Below, one piece after another: positions 13,401-25,375 of a stretch of 64,000 nucleotides of DNA (its first letter is position 1; each line of letters starts with the position of its first letter). The position numbers and the translations under genes were made by a program. The notes beneath the pieces were generated by a model. The model did no database searches. It was not told where the DNA came from and worked only from the letters and a program-made list of their open reading frames with translations. This stretch comes from Caprimulgus europaeus (taxonomy: Eukaryota; Chordata; Aves; Caprimulgiformes; Caprimulgidae), in contig OU015526.1 in the NCBI GenBank assembly GCA_907165065.1, positions 67,727,723 to 67,791,722 on the forward strand, given 5' to 3'.

Positions 13401-14482
13401 TGAGGCTTTATAGGCATTGTGTCTGTTTATTGCATTCAGGCATTGTATTTCTCATTTCCAGAATGCTCACAGTTACACAACTGCAGAGCTTGCTGAGCGT
13501 GCCCTCTCTGTGAACTAGCCTGGCTGGAAATCTGTGAGCGATGACGCCGATTGCTCCTAGGAATCTTTGCTGAAGTTGCTAGGTTCTGGCCTCTTTATAT
13601 AGCATTAGTGACGAGAGCCTGCTCCACAAGGCTGGAGCTGTGCTAGGAGTTTTTCTTCCTCCTGTTATTGAATTTCTGCAGACTGCCTCCAGCACCCTGT
13701 ACCCAGCACCACGAGTCCTTGCATCCCTCCTTACTCCTGGCAAAAGTTCAGTGGTCTGGGAGGTAAAGGGCTTGCTGCCTTCTTTCCACCCACTTCTGCA
13801 ATACTTTTTGCTTAATTGTTGTTGCATCCATTTTGTTTGTTGATTAATCATTCCAGTATTGTTGTCTTGTTTTGGGTTTAATTTCCCTTTCTGTGTTTTC
13901 AGTGAGTATTCAGAGCCAGAAGAGCTCCCACAGTGTGTCTGGAGGGAGGATATTTCCAGAGTACTGTTCACATCGGGTGAAATTCTGTCTCCATTGAAAT
14001 CTGGTGGCAAAGCTCCCACCTATTTCGGTGGGGCCAGATATTCATTTCTGAAACTCAGCCAGTGCTTTTCTTTTTATTTCTGTGTGCGTGCTCAGCAGAC
14101 GTTTCCTCTTCTCTCCTCCCTTTTACTCCCCATGCTCCAGAATAGATAATGTCTTCCATGAGACCCTTGGCAACATAGTCTACAATGAACACCTGGATGG
14201 GACTTCATTTGAGGGCCCATCCCTAGGGTTCCTTGCTAAACCAAACATCTCCTGTGCAGTAGCACTGAGCACTTAAAAATGGACCAGCAGTTTCTCTCAG
14301 CTGGCTCCTACCAAGATCCAGTATCTACAGCCTCAAGTCTGTTCAGTATTTAGTCTTAGTGACTGTTTGCTCTCTGTGGTGGGACTTTGTGCAGGATCCT
14401 GGGATAATATCTGGTAATGTGATATTTCTGAAGTCAGTTGCTGAAAACATATGATGGATGGAAAAAACAACAAATGAGTTGT

Positions 14483-14511
14483 GGGGGGAAAAAAAAGGGG
14501 GGGGGAGGGGG
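14483..14511 (+). repeat. G/A mirror-symmetric purine tract
   Basis: The pattern is G6 A8 G9 A G5, with no pyrimidine. The G6-A8-G6 core is a mirror repeat. Tracts like this can form triplex (H-) DNA or G-quadruplex structures. Low-complexity sequence in an intron. Confidence 0.8.
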
Positions 14512-15136
14512 ATGTGAAAAAAATTGTGTGAAATTCATATGAGTTCATTTCAGATGAGTTTCCTGCTTTGCCCCTATTACTTTTCAGCTCTCTCCAGAGG
14601 ACATGAAGCTAAGGATATTTTTCCACAATAATGCATCATAGTAATCAGTGCTGCCTAAGTTTTAGTAGTAAGTTATGCAAAATGATAACATCTTTGGAAA
14701 TTTCAGTGCAGGTGGAATTTCCTGCTCTACAGATGATGTGAGTGTGAGTTGGACTTGGCTAAGATCTGACCTTGAAGAAGGTCTGGGCTACACTGGCTCT
14801 GGAGGAGTAGAAGAGGAATTTGAGATTTGAGGAGGACATTACGATATTCTCTGGTTCAGGCTCAGCTGGGATTAAATGTGCACTGCCTGAGTCTTTGCTC
14901 TCTGTTCCTAAATACTTCTTATTTTTCATTTTAGACAAGCTTTTATATTCTCTTTAGCGATGTCTCATCACACTGCATAGCATCAGAAATCCCACCAGCA
15001 CTATCTGTAGTTGGAAGAAGATCCATAAATAATTCTACTGCAAACACAGGCAGGAGTTTTATTATGAAAAACCACAAACCTCTCCACCAAGGTGTCACAT
15101 CACCTGCAAAGTCCACCAAGTTTGGCAGGCTGGACC

Positions 15137-15169
15137 ATTCTCTAGACCAGTGTGGACAGTCTAGAGAAT
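15137..15169. repeat. Perfect 11 bp inverted repeat, 11-base loop
   Basis: Left arm ATTCTCTAGAC (15137-15147) and right arm GTCTAGAGAAT (15159-15169) are exact reverse complements. The next flanking pair is mismatched. Confidence 0.85.
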
Positions 15170-16500
15170 ACTGGCAGTTCCTTTTCTGCCTCATTTTGTT
15201 CTTTCCATAAAACCCTCCCAACATGTACCTCATCGTGACTGTTGGGACACTTTCAAATCTTTTTGATAGCTCTTCATTAAATCTATTAATATAACTTCTC
15301 AAATAGTTATTTTGATCTGTGTATGTCTAAAATGTCTTTGTGAAGAATAGTGAGCCTTTGGAAGTGGATGAAAGTGTGTGATAAGAATCTGATCCACTGT
15401 TGTCTTGCAACCACTTGACTGTTACTCCTTGCTATTCACAGCGGGGTTTTAGTCAGAATATAAAGGAGGGGGAAAAGGTGCAAAAACTCCTTAGACAGTA
15501 GTTAATATGGAAAGTTATTAACACTTGCATTAGCACCTAATGGTGTTGTGGAGACACAATACTGATGGGACCTAGTTAAAGACTGAGCAGATTGGGTCCC
15601 ATGTGCCTGGAGTATGACAAAAGTCCTGGTGGCTCTATTAAAAGCCTGTGCGGATGTTGCACTAAATAGTTATCATGGACTGAAAATTCCAGTGAGCTGA
15701 GATCCTAGGTTCATTCTGAGACTCACAGCAGTGCCAACATAGCATTGGTGGTTTGAAAAGCTAGCAGTGGTTTGAAAGGGTCACCAAGTAAAACCCAAGT
15801 GGCACTAAAAATGTGCTCTGGATTATTACATACACCTACAAGACTGCTGCCAGGCTCTGTGAATGGACAGTGAAGTTTTCCTGTTATAGAACTGCTCTTC
15901 CTTTCCATATGTTAAGATGTGAAATACAGACAAAGTGTTTCAGTGCAGCAAATTGCAAAAAGGGATATACAAAAATGCTGTGAAACAAGGAGCAAATTTA
16001 AAGTCTATTTTTTTTGTTGCTGTTTTCTGTTCCACATTTGCTAATGTACACTGACATTGTGTACAGAGCAAGGATGAAACCACTGGTTCCAGAGTCTCCC
16101 TGCTTCCCTGCACACACACTGAGCTGCCAGTCAGGGGGCATGGTAGGTACACGCTGTAGTCTGGCCTAAGCTGTGGTGCCAAAAAGGCTGCAGACCTTAA
16201 GAAACTTGCTTAATAATTGACTCTAGGGTGAGATTTAGAAGAGAATGTTCTCCTTCAGTAGTGGAAGCTCCATTTATAAGTCTGTCTCTCCATATAAATG
16301 CTGTGGCAGTTACCAGCTTGCCTTTCTCTGTGCCAGAGTACTTGTTCCTGCCTTAATGTAGCCCTTCTGTTGTGCAGCTACCTTGTGAGCCTGATCCAGA
16401 AGCTAAACAATTTCTTCTTGGTTTTTATGGTTTTTTTCATTTGGATCAGTTCCCTGATCCAGAAGTCATTGTGCCAGTACAACAGGAGGAAAGATACGGA

Positions 16501-16680
16501 ACTGGAACAGGCTGCCCAGAGAAGTTGTGGATGCCCCCTCCCTGGAAGTGTTCAAGGCCAGGCTGGATGAGGCTTTGAGCAACCTGGTCTAGTGGAAGGT
16601 GTCCCTGCTCATGGCAGGGTGGTTGGAACTGGATGAGCTTTAAGGTCCCTTCCAACCCAAACCATTCTGTGATTCTCTGA
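16501..16680 (+). mobile_element. CR1 LINE 3' end fragment
   Basis: A 180 bp CR1 tail: GGATGCCCCCTCCCTGGAAG block, then CTGGTCTAGTGGAAGG and CCATTCTGTGATTCT. Heavily 5'-truncated and non-coding. Confidence 0.9.
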
Positions 16681-18260
16681 TATGTGGAGTGCAAGAGAAG
16701 AGAGGGGCATACAAGCCAGCTTTCACAACACTAGTGCCAAAAGCCAGCACGCTATCTTAAGCACAACTAGACCCTGCACAGCTGCCTGTTTTGTCCACAA
16801 ATCAGGATAAACAAATAGGCACAGTAAGCATGAAATTTGAAATCTTGATTGAATGCTTGTGTCTGAGTATACAGGCATTTTATTAATGGTCAGTGAATAT
16901 GAGACATAAGGGATTTATTATCTATGATGATGAAACTCAGTAAGGAAAAGTGCCATTGTAAAAACTGTCACAGCACACAAAGATGTCCTTAGATATATAG
17001 AATTCCCAATTGCTCTGAATGTGTATTGCATGCATGCAGCGGAAAGGGGGATCTGAAGACTGGGATCAGTGATAACATAGCTTATATCTTTCTTTAATAC
17101 TTCACTGTCTTAAGCAGACAGCTAGATAAAACATTGAACAAGAAAGCTTTTAAAGCAAAATGGACAAACAATGTAGAGTAAAATACAAATCTGAACTACA
17201 GAGGGACCAGGTGACCTAATACTCGCTGATCTCTTTGATTCATACTTGAGAATGAAAGCTGTGCCTTGCAAGAGAAGTTCAGCATCTTGCATACAATCTA
17301 CTTGATTATTTAGGACTCATTCTCACTTCTCTAATATCTGTGGAGTTTTTATTCTCAGCAGTTTTTACACAAAAGCCTCCACTGAAATCATCAGGAATTG
17401 CTGTTTAAGATACAGTATGCTATTATGTTATGAATCTTTTTCTGACCAATTCAGGAACAAAGAAAAATGGGGAGACACAAGGATCCAGCTTGGATCAGCA
17501 TTTGGAAGTAAGAATTAAGACTGAGCAACAGCTCTCTAGCAGGGCAGGCAGAGGAAAGGCAGGATTCCCGGGTCAGTGCTGCTGGTGGCTGCCGTTATTT
17601 TGGACAGATAAGCAATGGAGAAGTAATGCTTGTCTGTGCTGTGCAGACCCCAGAGACCCCCCAGGGTCAGGCTCTGCTGTACCAGGCGTTATATACACAG
17701 ATAGTAACGGATGGGCCCGCTTCTGAAAAACACACAGGTAAGAACAGATTATAGCAAGGAAACAAACCAAATAAACTGAGTGAGAAAAGAAAGACAGTGG
17801 AAGGGCAGCTGTGCCTATGGGAGAGTGAAAACAGGAGGCCAAGATAGACGAGGTACTCACAGAAAGTAGTGCCATTTCTGCAGCAGTCACCCTTGGTTCT
17901 GCTTGCATGCATTTTGTTCTGGTTGCATTGCTTCCTAATGGAGTGTCCATTTGCCTTAGTGCTCCCGTAGTGTCATGACCACTTTGAAGGTAACTCAAAT
18001 GAAAGAAGTACGCCAGGCAAAAGCTCTGCTGATGTACTGGTTCCAGTTCTTGGTGTATACTTTTTTCTCCTTATTTATCTAGGTTTTGAGTCTGTAAATG
18101 TACAATAGAATCATTTGCATGTGGAAGCTGTGTGGTTTCTCACAAGCTTATAAAGGATCACGTGTATGCTTACACGTGTACTTCTCGTGTTGTAACTGGC
18201 AGTTTTGATTTCTCAAAAAGCATGAGAGAGTTGCATTTAGGAGCAGATTAAATGAATGAA

Positions 18261-18792
18261 CTCTGCCCTGGTGAGGGCACATCTGGAGTGCTGTGTCCAG
18301 TTCTGGGCTCCCCAGTTCAAGAGGGACAGGGATCTTCTGGAGAGAGTCCAGCGGAGGCCACAAAGATGATGAGGGGCCTGGAGCATCTCCTGTACGAGGA
18401 GAGGCTGAGAGGGCTGGGACTCTTCAGCCTGGAGAAGAGAAGGCTGAAAGGGGATCTTATCAATATCTATAAATACCTGAAGTGTGGGGGCCAAATGGAT
18501 GGGGCTGGCTCTTTTTGGTGGTGGCTGGTGACAGGACAATAGGCAATGGGCACAAACTGGAACACCGAAACTTCCATACAAACCTAAGGAAAAACTTCTT
18601 TACTGTGAGGGTGACAGAGCACTGGGACAGGCTGCCCAGAGAGGCTGTGGAGTCTCCATCTCTGGAGATGTTCAAAACCCACCTGGACGCTTTCCTGTGC
18701 AACCTGGTGTAGGGAACCTGCTTTGGCAAGGGGATTGGACTGGATGATCCCCTGAGGTCCCTTCCAACCCCCACCATTCTGTGATTCTGTGA
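18261..18792 (+). mobile_element. CR1 LINE fragment, second subtype
   Basis: A CR1 of about 530 bp starting in the codons for the conserved [19 protein letters not shown] block and ending at GATTCTGTGA. The frame is broken near 18540. The GTGGAGTCTCCATCTCTGGA block and GGGATTGGACTGGATGATCC place it with the copies at 24595 and 53197. Confidence 0.9.
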
Positions 18793-21700
18793 AAGAGGTT
18801 TGTGCTTGTGTGATTTTTTTGTTTGATAGATAAATAGTCTTTCAGGAGATGATTGGCCTGCAGAAGCATCTGCTGAAGTTTTCTCCAGATCCTTCTAGGG
18901 GCAACAGCTCAGATTTCCACATACAATGTCTAGTACTTATGATTTCAACCTGGACAAAAAAAAAGAAAAAAAAAAGGTAGTATTTGTTTATAAAATACCA
19001 GTCATGTCCCAGTGTGTTTTTGAAACAACTCTTCATTTTGTTACTTACCTCCAGCTCCAGCAGAAATTAGGGTGCTTTAGAGATGCTTTAGGGTTACCAC
19101 GGTAGCCAGCTCACCACATCATTATTAATTGGACTTACCTCTTTATTGTGCTGGATGTGGGCAGTGTTAAGTTAAGATAGTGCCTGAAATTTATGCTTTG
19201 AAACTGATAGGCCAGATGGAGAAACTGGCTTATGAGTGTTCATGGAAAACATGAATTAAGAGAAAAAAGTATGTAACAGGTCAAGCCCAACATCCGAGAG
19301 GAAATATCCAACTACTGGGTATGAGTGTTAGGAGAGGATTTTCTCCCACCTCAGAGCTGATGGTGGACAGGAGAGGTGGATCAGCATTTGTACTTTGGGA
19401 TGCTGAAAATAGGACCCACATGGTTATATTCTAGCCCAGCTAGGTGCCATCTTTGCTACTCCAGTGACAAGGCTGATATCCTGAGGAATATCCTCAGGCT
19501 GTACTCAGCACAGTAGCATTAGAGTTGCATTAATGAAGATCTGGGCTTCCAAAGCACCCAGGAGATATATGATGGAATATCCACCTAACTTGGCCTTTTA
19601 TTGTGACTATCTTGCAAGTGCAAATACCTTTAATTCTTCTTTTCAGGCCAGAACATATGCCCTGCAGTGGCAATAATTAAACCCTACATTAATGCACATA
19701 TTAATGTGCAAAACAACTTACCTGGAGATCTCTGTGGTGAATTTCTGCCGTATTTGCCACGCTCTAGGTAGCATAGTGCTGTAAGACGATGAAAAACCAT
19801 ACTCCTAGAGGAAAAACACCTAGAAAATGTATAGACCAAAGATACCACTGGCAAAGTCAGAATATGGTAAGCACTTTGCTAAAATAGCTTTATTAAATCG
19901 TAGCATCTCAGTAGGGAAAATTGAAATCACACAAAGGAGGTTTAAAATCTTAAAATCTGACATTTCCTTATGCAGGTATTTTAAATAACACAATGTTTTC
20001 AGTTGCTAATGTTTCTTTGGGAGACAGCCACCAAATGTGGTATATCAGGTACCACAGATTTTGCCCCCATGTGCATGGGATATTGAATTCAACTGAGATG
20101 TTACTAAACTTTATAACTTCTTTATAATAGCTTTTTGAAAAGGTAGTGGCATCAGCAAATTGTCTTTCTGTGCATGAAGAGCTATCAGTCTGTAAGATCA
20201 AAATAGTCTCAGAGTAGGAGCTCTTTAAAAACAACCTTCTGCCAACCTGCTCTGGGAGATGTAGTGTGTGTTCCCAGCTGCTGAGTAACCTGCAGCCTAA
20301 AGGTACACTTCAAAGTAAATAGTTTAGAAGAAAAGCTATGATACAAAGATTATATTTTCAGTTGTTCACCCTCAAAAGTGCCTTGTTAAACTTCTGCAAT
20401 GACTGCATATTACACAATGGAAACAGTTACATTTGTTTGAAGTAGTTCGTTCCTTCTGTCTCTCTTTTTACTAAATGAATCCTTCAGTTTTTGTCTGACT
20501 ATGATTGAAAGATGCAAGTCCACTTCTCTATAAAAACTGAAAATGTATTGTAAATTTATATTCAGCTTCTAAAAGCCCTTTTTACAGATAAATAATGTAA
20601 CAATATTTTAATCTTTAATTTTTTCTAAAAGCTTCTGAGCTATAAATATTCTTCTGGAACTGCCTGGGAACCTTCTGGAAATAACCACTTTTCAATGGGA
20701 GGAGTGGAAATTGAGTATCTTGAATGGAAAAGGAAAGGCAGAAAGGGTTAAAATCAAACTTAATGACACAAAATTTTTATTCTAACTTTGCAGTGGTGTT
20801 CCCAAGGGAAATAATAACAAATCAGTGCAAAGGCATTTACATTTTTTGAAGTTACAGAGTTGGGTTTCCAAGTTTTCAGAGAGCTTTTGTTATTTTTACT
20901 TTTCCAGGTACGTTGGGTACTATCTCTTTCTTCTGGCTCTCTGAAAAATGTGAACACTGAGAACTCAAAAGAAGGTGGAATGGGAGTATATGTTCACTGA
21001 AAAGATTGAAATGGAGACAAAATGTTTTCATGCAAAGAAACAGCGTTGAAAAATTACTCTGTTCCAATTTCAGTTTCACTGGTAGAGTGTTAGGAATATC
21101 TTGATAGTAGCAGTGGTGTCCAAGTGACCTAATTAATGTATTTTCCAGTAAAATTCTAGTAAAATTTGTTGAAATTAAAATTGACCTTTCCCCTTCACTG
21201 GTCCAAGAAGAAACTCTGAAAACTGTTGTCTTGGTCTTGGCCTTTCTTATGTTCCCATGAGAGTTTCAGCAAGAGTCCCTGATAAAAGCAGTGGCTCAGA
21301 AGGGATTTTCTGATGCCAGAAGCTGTTCACTTAAAAGTAGATTGTGACTGCAAGCATATTGTAAGGAAATGCTAAATGGCCATAGATTTATATAGCCTAA
21401 GACCGGTTTTTATTGATGTCCCTCCTGAGTTTCCTGCTGGCCAGCCTCAGGCCTTCAAGGGCACTTGGCCAGTAGGAAATTACCCTGGGTGCTAGGACTG
21501 AGCTGCCCTTTAGGCACCTTTAGTGGCCTTCACAGGAGCATCATTGAGTGAGATCGAGTTCCCTCCTTAAGGTTAGCCTTGCTGCTTATTGTCCTGGTTA
21601 CCTTTCTCTGGGTTTTAATTGTCACATCTAGCATTTTGTAAATGAGCATATGGAGCTCACTTTTTTGTGACATTACTGGTGTGAGCCACGAGCCAGGAAA

Positions 21701-22080
21701 GCAAAAGGAGTTAGTTAAATAAGGAGAGAGCACGCTTGCACTCTTGCTTTGGGCTGGTGGGACAAAACCAGTGGTTTCACATCTCAGGTCAAGGAGTCAA
21801 GGCGAGTAAAACTGTGCTCTGTTCTTTTTCATAAAGTCTCATTTTGGGCAGAAAGGGAGACAGGCAGGAAGGGGACAGGAGATCAGAGGAAGACTCACGT
21901 TAAATTAGTTTAAAATCCTTAACTCAAAATGCTCGTTAGTTTGGTTTCAGTTTTCGTAAAGGCTGATTTTTTTTCTTCTTTACATAAGCCATTTTTTAAA
22001 ATATATTTCAGACAAGATTTGAGTATAGCAGGCCTGGCCTGGCAGATCAAAGATTTATTTTTTAATGGGGGAAAAAAAAA

Positions 22081-22110
22081 TGACAATGTTGAGCTATTGC
22101 AACATTGTCA
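22081..22110. repeat. Perfect 11 bp inverted repeat, 8-base loop
   Basis: Left arm TGACAATGTTG (22081-22091) and right arm CAACATTGTCA (22100-22110) are exact reverse complements. It follows an A9 run and sits in A/T-rich intron sequence. Confidence 0.85.
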
Positions 22111-24594
22111 AAGAAATGTTCCAATTAAAAGCAGATTGGCATCAATTGATATAAAAATTTTAAAATTAATGTAACAAGAGAAACTGTTGACCTTTTTCTT
22201 TATGAATGCTTTTCTTGATTGTTGTTCTGTCCTCGTGTGTTTCTCTGTAAATGTGCATTCATATACAAAGCCTAGTTTGTTAGAATTTTATCTGGTGCCC
22301 TAGCCCTGCTGCAAGAAACAGTAACCTTTGGGACATTTCTGTTCCAAATAGGCAGTGGTTCTGTATACCTCCTGGTCGTATTTTAATCCTCATTTCACGT
22401 GCTTGTGATCAGTTTGAAATGTGCTTATTTTTCTTTCCTGTTGGATGCTTCTGGTTACATCAAAAAATATTACTAAATCCTTTAAGCAAACTGTGAAAGC
22501 ACCCTAAAGGAGATCCAAAGGACTTTTAAGAGGTTTTATTTTCCAAAAAGCAAAGGTTATGATACAGTCTCTGGTTGGGAGGGCGGGGCACATCTGATTT
22601 CTAAACTAATGAGAAGAAGCACATTTCTCATAAAAACTATGCGTAGACAGATTAAAGCAGGTTTTTTGCTTAAGTTTTCAGGAAGTCCTGGGAAATGTTC
22701 CTGCTGGAAACTATGGGCTGTTTCTGGCTGCAAAGATCTACCTTCCTCTTTCTGCTAGTACCCAGTCACAGTTATACAGGATTTATAGATTACACCAGCG
22801 CTGGCAATGTCACATCCCAGCTGCCAATCCATAAATGTCAGCAGCGGTTCGAGTCGTTTGCTAAATGCCGACCCCCAGCCTGGCACAAGGCACGTCCTGT
22901 TTGCAACTGCCCTGTGGCACACAGGGACCTTCTTCGTACACAGACCATCCAAATAGTGGGAAGCTCTTCTTTTAGGAAGTCTTGAGCACAGAAGTTCACA
23001 TTTTGATAAGGAGATTTCTGCTCGTGACCACAGTCCGATTGGGTTCTCCATCAGGGAACTGGCCACAACTATAGATAGAAAATCTGACTGGTAGCAAAAC
23101 TATTGAGTGGGCTGCAGGGAAAATCAGAGCTGGAGAAATTCCTGTTGAGAAAGTGCATAATTACACTGGAATGTAAAACATGTTGCAAGGTTTGGTAGGC
23201 TTGTGAGGTTTGAGAGAAAGGAGCGTTAGCAGCTGAACTCATCTGTCATCATAGGGTGTTAAAAAAATAAAAGTTAAATCTCTGTGGGTTGGTTTTGCAT
23301 GAAGGGTTCTTTTGAAAACTAGGTATTATAGCTTTTAACTGGCATCCGGCTGCGGTTCTGCACTGGCAAAGAGACGAACTAAGTAGCTGCGGAGCTTGTA
23401 GAGCGAAATGATGCTAATTGCTAGCAAATCTGAAAGGGATTATATCGTGCAGCCACTACAGTAGTGGAGAGTAGACTCAACTACCCAGGAAATCCCTTCC
23501 CGTGCAAGTCTCCTAAGGCTTCCTCTTTAAGTAAAGAGAAGTGCCCCATGTGTTAAAGAAATTGTTCTGCTGAAGCTATTTTGAAGCATAGTTTCTGCAC
23601 TGTCTGCCTTTTCTTGCCATTGTTTTAAAACAGCATCGTCACTTAGACTCCTGAGAAGATGAAAAATTTGAGAACAATGAAGCATTTCAGGTTACTTATT
23701 TTAAAGGAGACATTTGTGGTAGCTCCAGCAGTTGGTAGTCACTCATCTTAAGTGTTTGCCAGTGCTCAGTGAAGGTCAGGGCTGTCCTTTCTGTGTGTGT
23801 ATGAGGGAGGATCAGGCACAAGTACCTACCAAGAATACATCTGAACACAGTGCACTAGAAGTGAAGTGTACACTGTTTTCAATTAGGCTGAAATTTCCTT
23901 ATGTAAAGATTCTGTGAAATTGGATATTAAAGAAAGCTTCTTCAGAATTCTTAAATTATCCTAGAGGCCATAAAAGAGAAGTGTATGAATGCTGTAAGAA
24001 GCCCGTAGGAAGGAAATTCAAATTAGTAGAATATGTTACTTTGAAAGCATCTAGAATTTATTTTTAAAAACTACTGCAATTCTAATGAAATTAAAGGGTG
24101 ACACTTCAGCTTGTCACATTATTTTTCTTCATTGCTAATGCACATATAAATGGCTAAAATTGTTTCTTCTGTATGGAAAACTGAATGTTCTTCTTTTATT
24201 TACTTGATTGTTCTTAAATGTTTGATCATTTCTTTGATCATTCTTAAATGTTTTGTGTAGACATAAAAAATGCCTGGCTAACCAATTGAACCTTCCTCTC
24301 CATGTATTCAGAAAAATGTCAGTTTACCCAAGTGCCTGCTGTGGCATAGCAGAAATAGGGAATGGCTGCACTCATCTGTTCCGGTTCATACTTTGTTCCA
24401 GTACATGCACTGGACCTGTCTGCAGAATATTGTACTGATGCTGATGCCACACCATCCAAAACAACATCTTCCAGTGCCTGGTGGAGTTTGTGAGACCGAA
24501 AAGCATGTGCTTTGCCTTAAAACAGGGGATTTCTTAGAGAGTCACTGAGACACTGTACAGTTGAGGCTCCATGAATCTGTTTCATGGGAAAAAC

Positions 24595-25375
24595 ATGATG
24601 AAATATAATAAGGGAAAGTGTAGGGTGTTGCACCTGGGCAGGAACAACCCCAGGTTCCAGTATAGGTTGGGAAATGATCTCCTAGAGACCAGTGTAGTGG
24701 AAAGGGATCTGAGAGTCCTGGTGGACAGCAGGATGGCCATGAGCCAGCACTGTGCCCTTGTGGCCAGGAAGGCCAATGGCATCCTGGGGTGCATTAGAAG
24801 GGCTTTGGTTAGTAGGTCGAGAGAGGTTCTCCTTCCCCTCTACTCTGCCCTGGTGGGGCCACATCTGGAATATTGTGTCCAGTTCTGGGCCCCACAGTTC
24901 AAGAAGGACAGGGAACTGCTTGAGACAGTCCAGCACAGAGCCACCAAGATGATTAAGGGAGTGGAGCATCTCCCTTATGAGGAAAGGCTGAGGGAGCTGG
25001 GCCTCTTGAGCTTGGACAAGAGGAGGCTGAGGGGTGACCTTATTAATGTTTATAAATATTTGAAGGGTGAGTGTCAGGAGGATGGAGCCAGGCTCTTCAC
25101 AATGATGTCCAATGATAGGACAAGGGGTAATGGGTGTAAGCTGGAACACAGGAGGTTCCGCTTAAATTTGAGAAGGAACTTCTTTACTGTGAGGGTGCCA
25201 GAGCACTGGGACAGGCTGCCCAGGGAGGTTGTGGAGTCTCCTTCTCTGGAGACATTCAAGACCCACCTGGATGCCTTCCTGTGTGATCTCATGTAGGTGT
25301 TCCTGCTCTGGCAGGGGGATTGGACTAGATGATCTTTCGAGGTCCCTTCCAATCCCTGACATTCTGTGATTCTGT
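24595..25375 (+). mobile_element. CR1 LINE fragment with an unbroken ORF2 end
   Basis: The longest and cleanest CR1 copy here. An open frame from ATG 24571 to a stop at 25294-25296 gives 241 codons, with CR1 sequence starting near codon 9. It covers the CR1 ORF2 region after the reverse-transcriptase core: [31 protein letters not shown], then [18 protein letters not shown] and the terminal [19 protein letters not shown]. No stop or frameshift interrupts it. The RT catalytic motif and endonuclease domain are absent because of 5' truncation, so it cannot move by itself. The 3' UTR runs to ATTCTGTGATTCTG. It is intronic and sense to RNF150. Not a host gene. Confidence 0.92.

Noticed and set aside
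13579..14019. 146-codon minus-strand open frame
   Set aside because: No homology recognised and opposite to RNF150 in an intron; composition like random sequence.
24682..25149. 155-codon minus-strand frame and other antisense frames over CR1 copies
   Set aside because: Exact shadows of the CR1 ORF2 coding strand; similar shadows recur at each CR1 copy.
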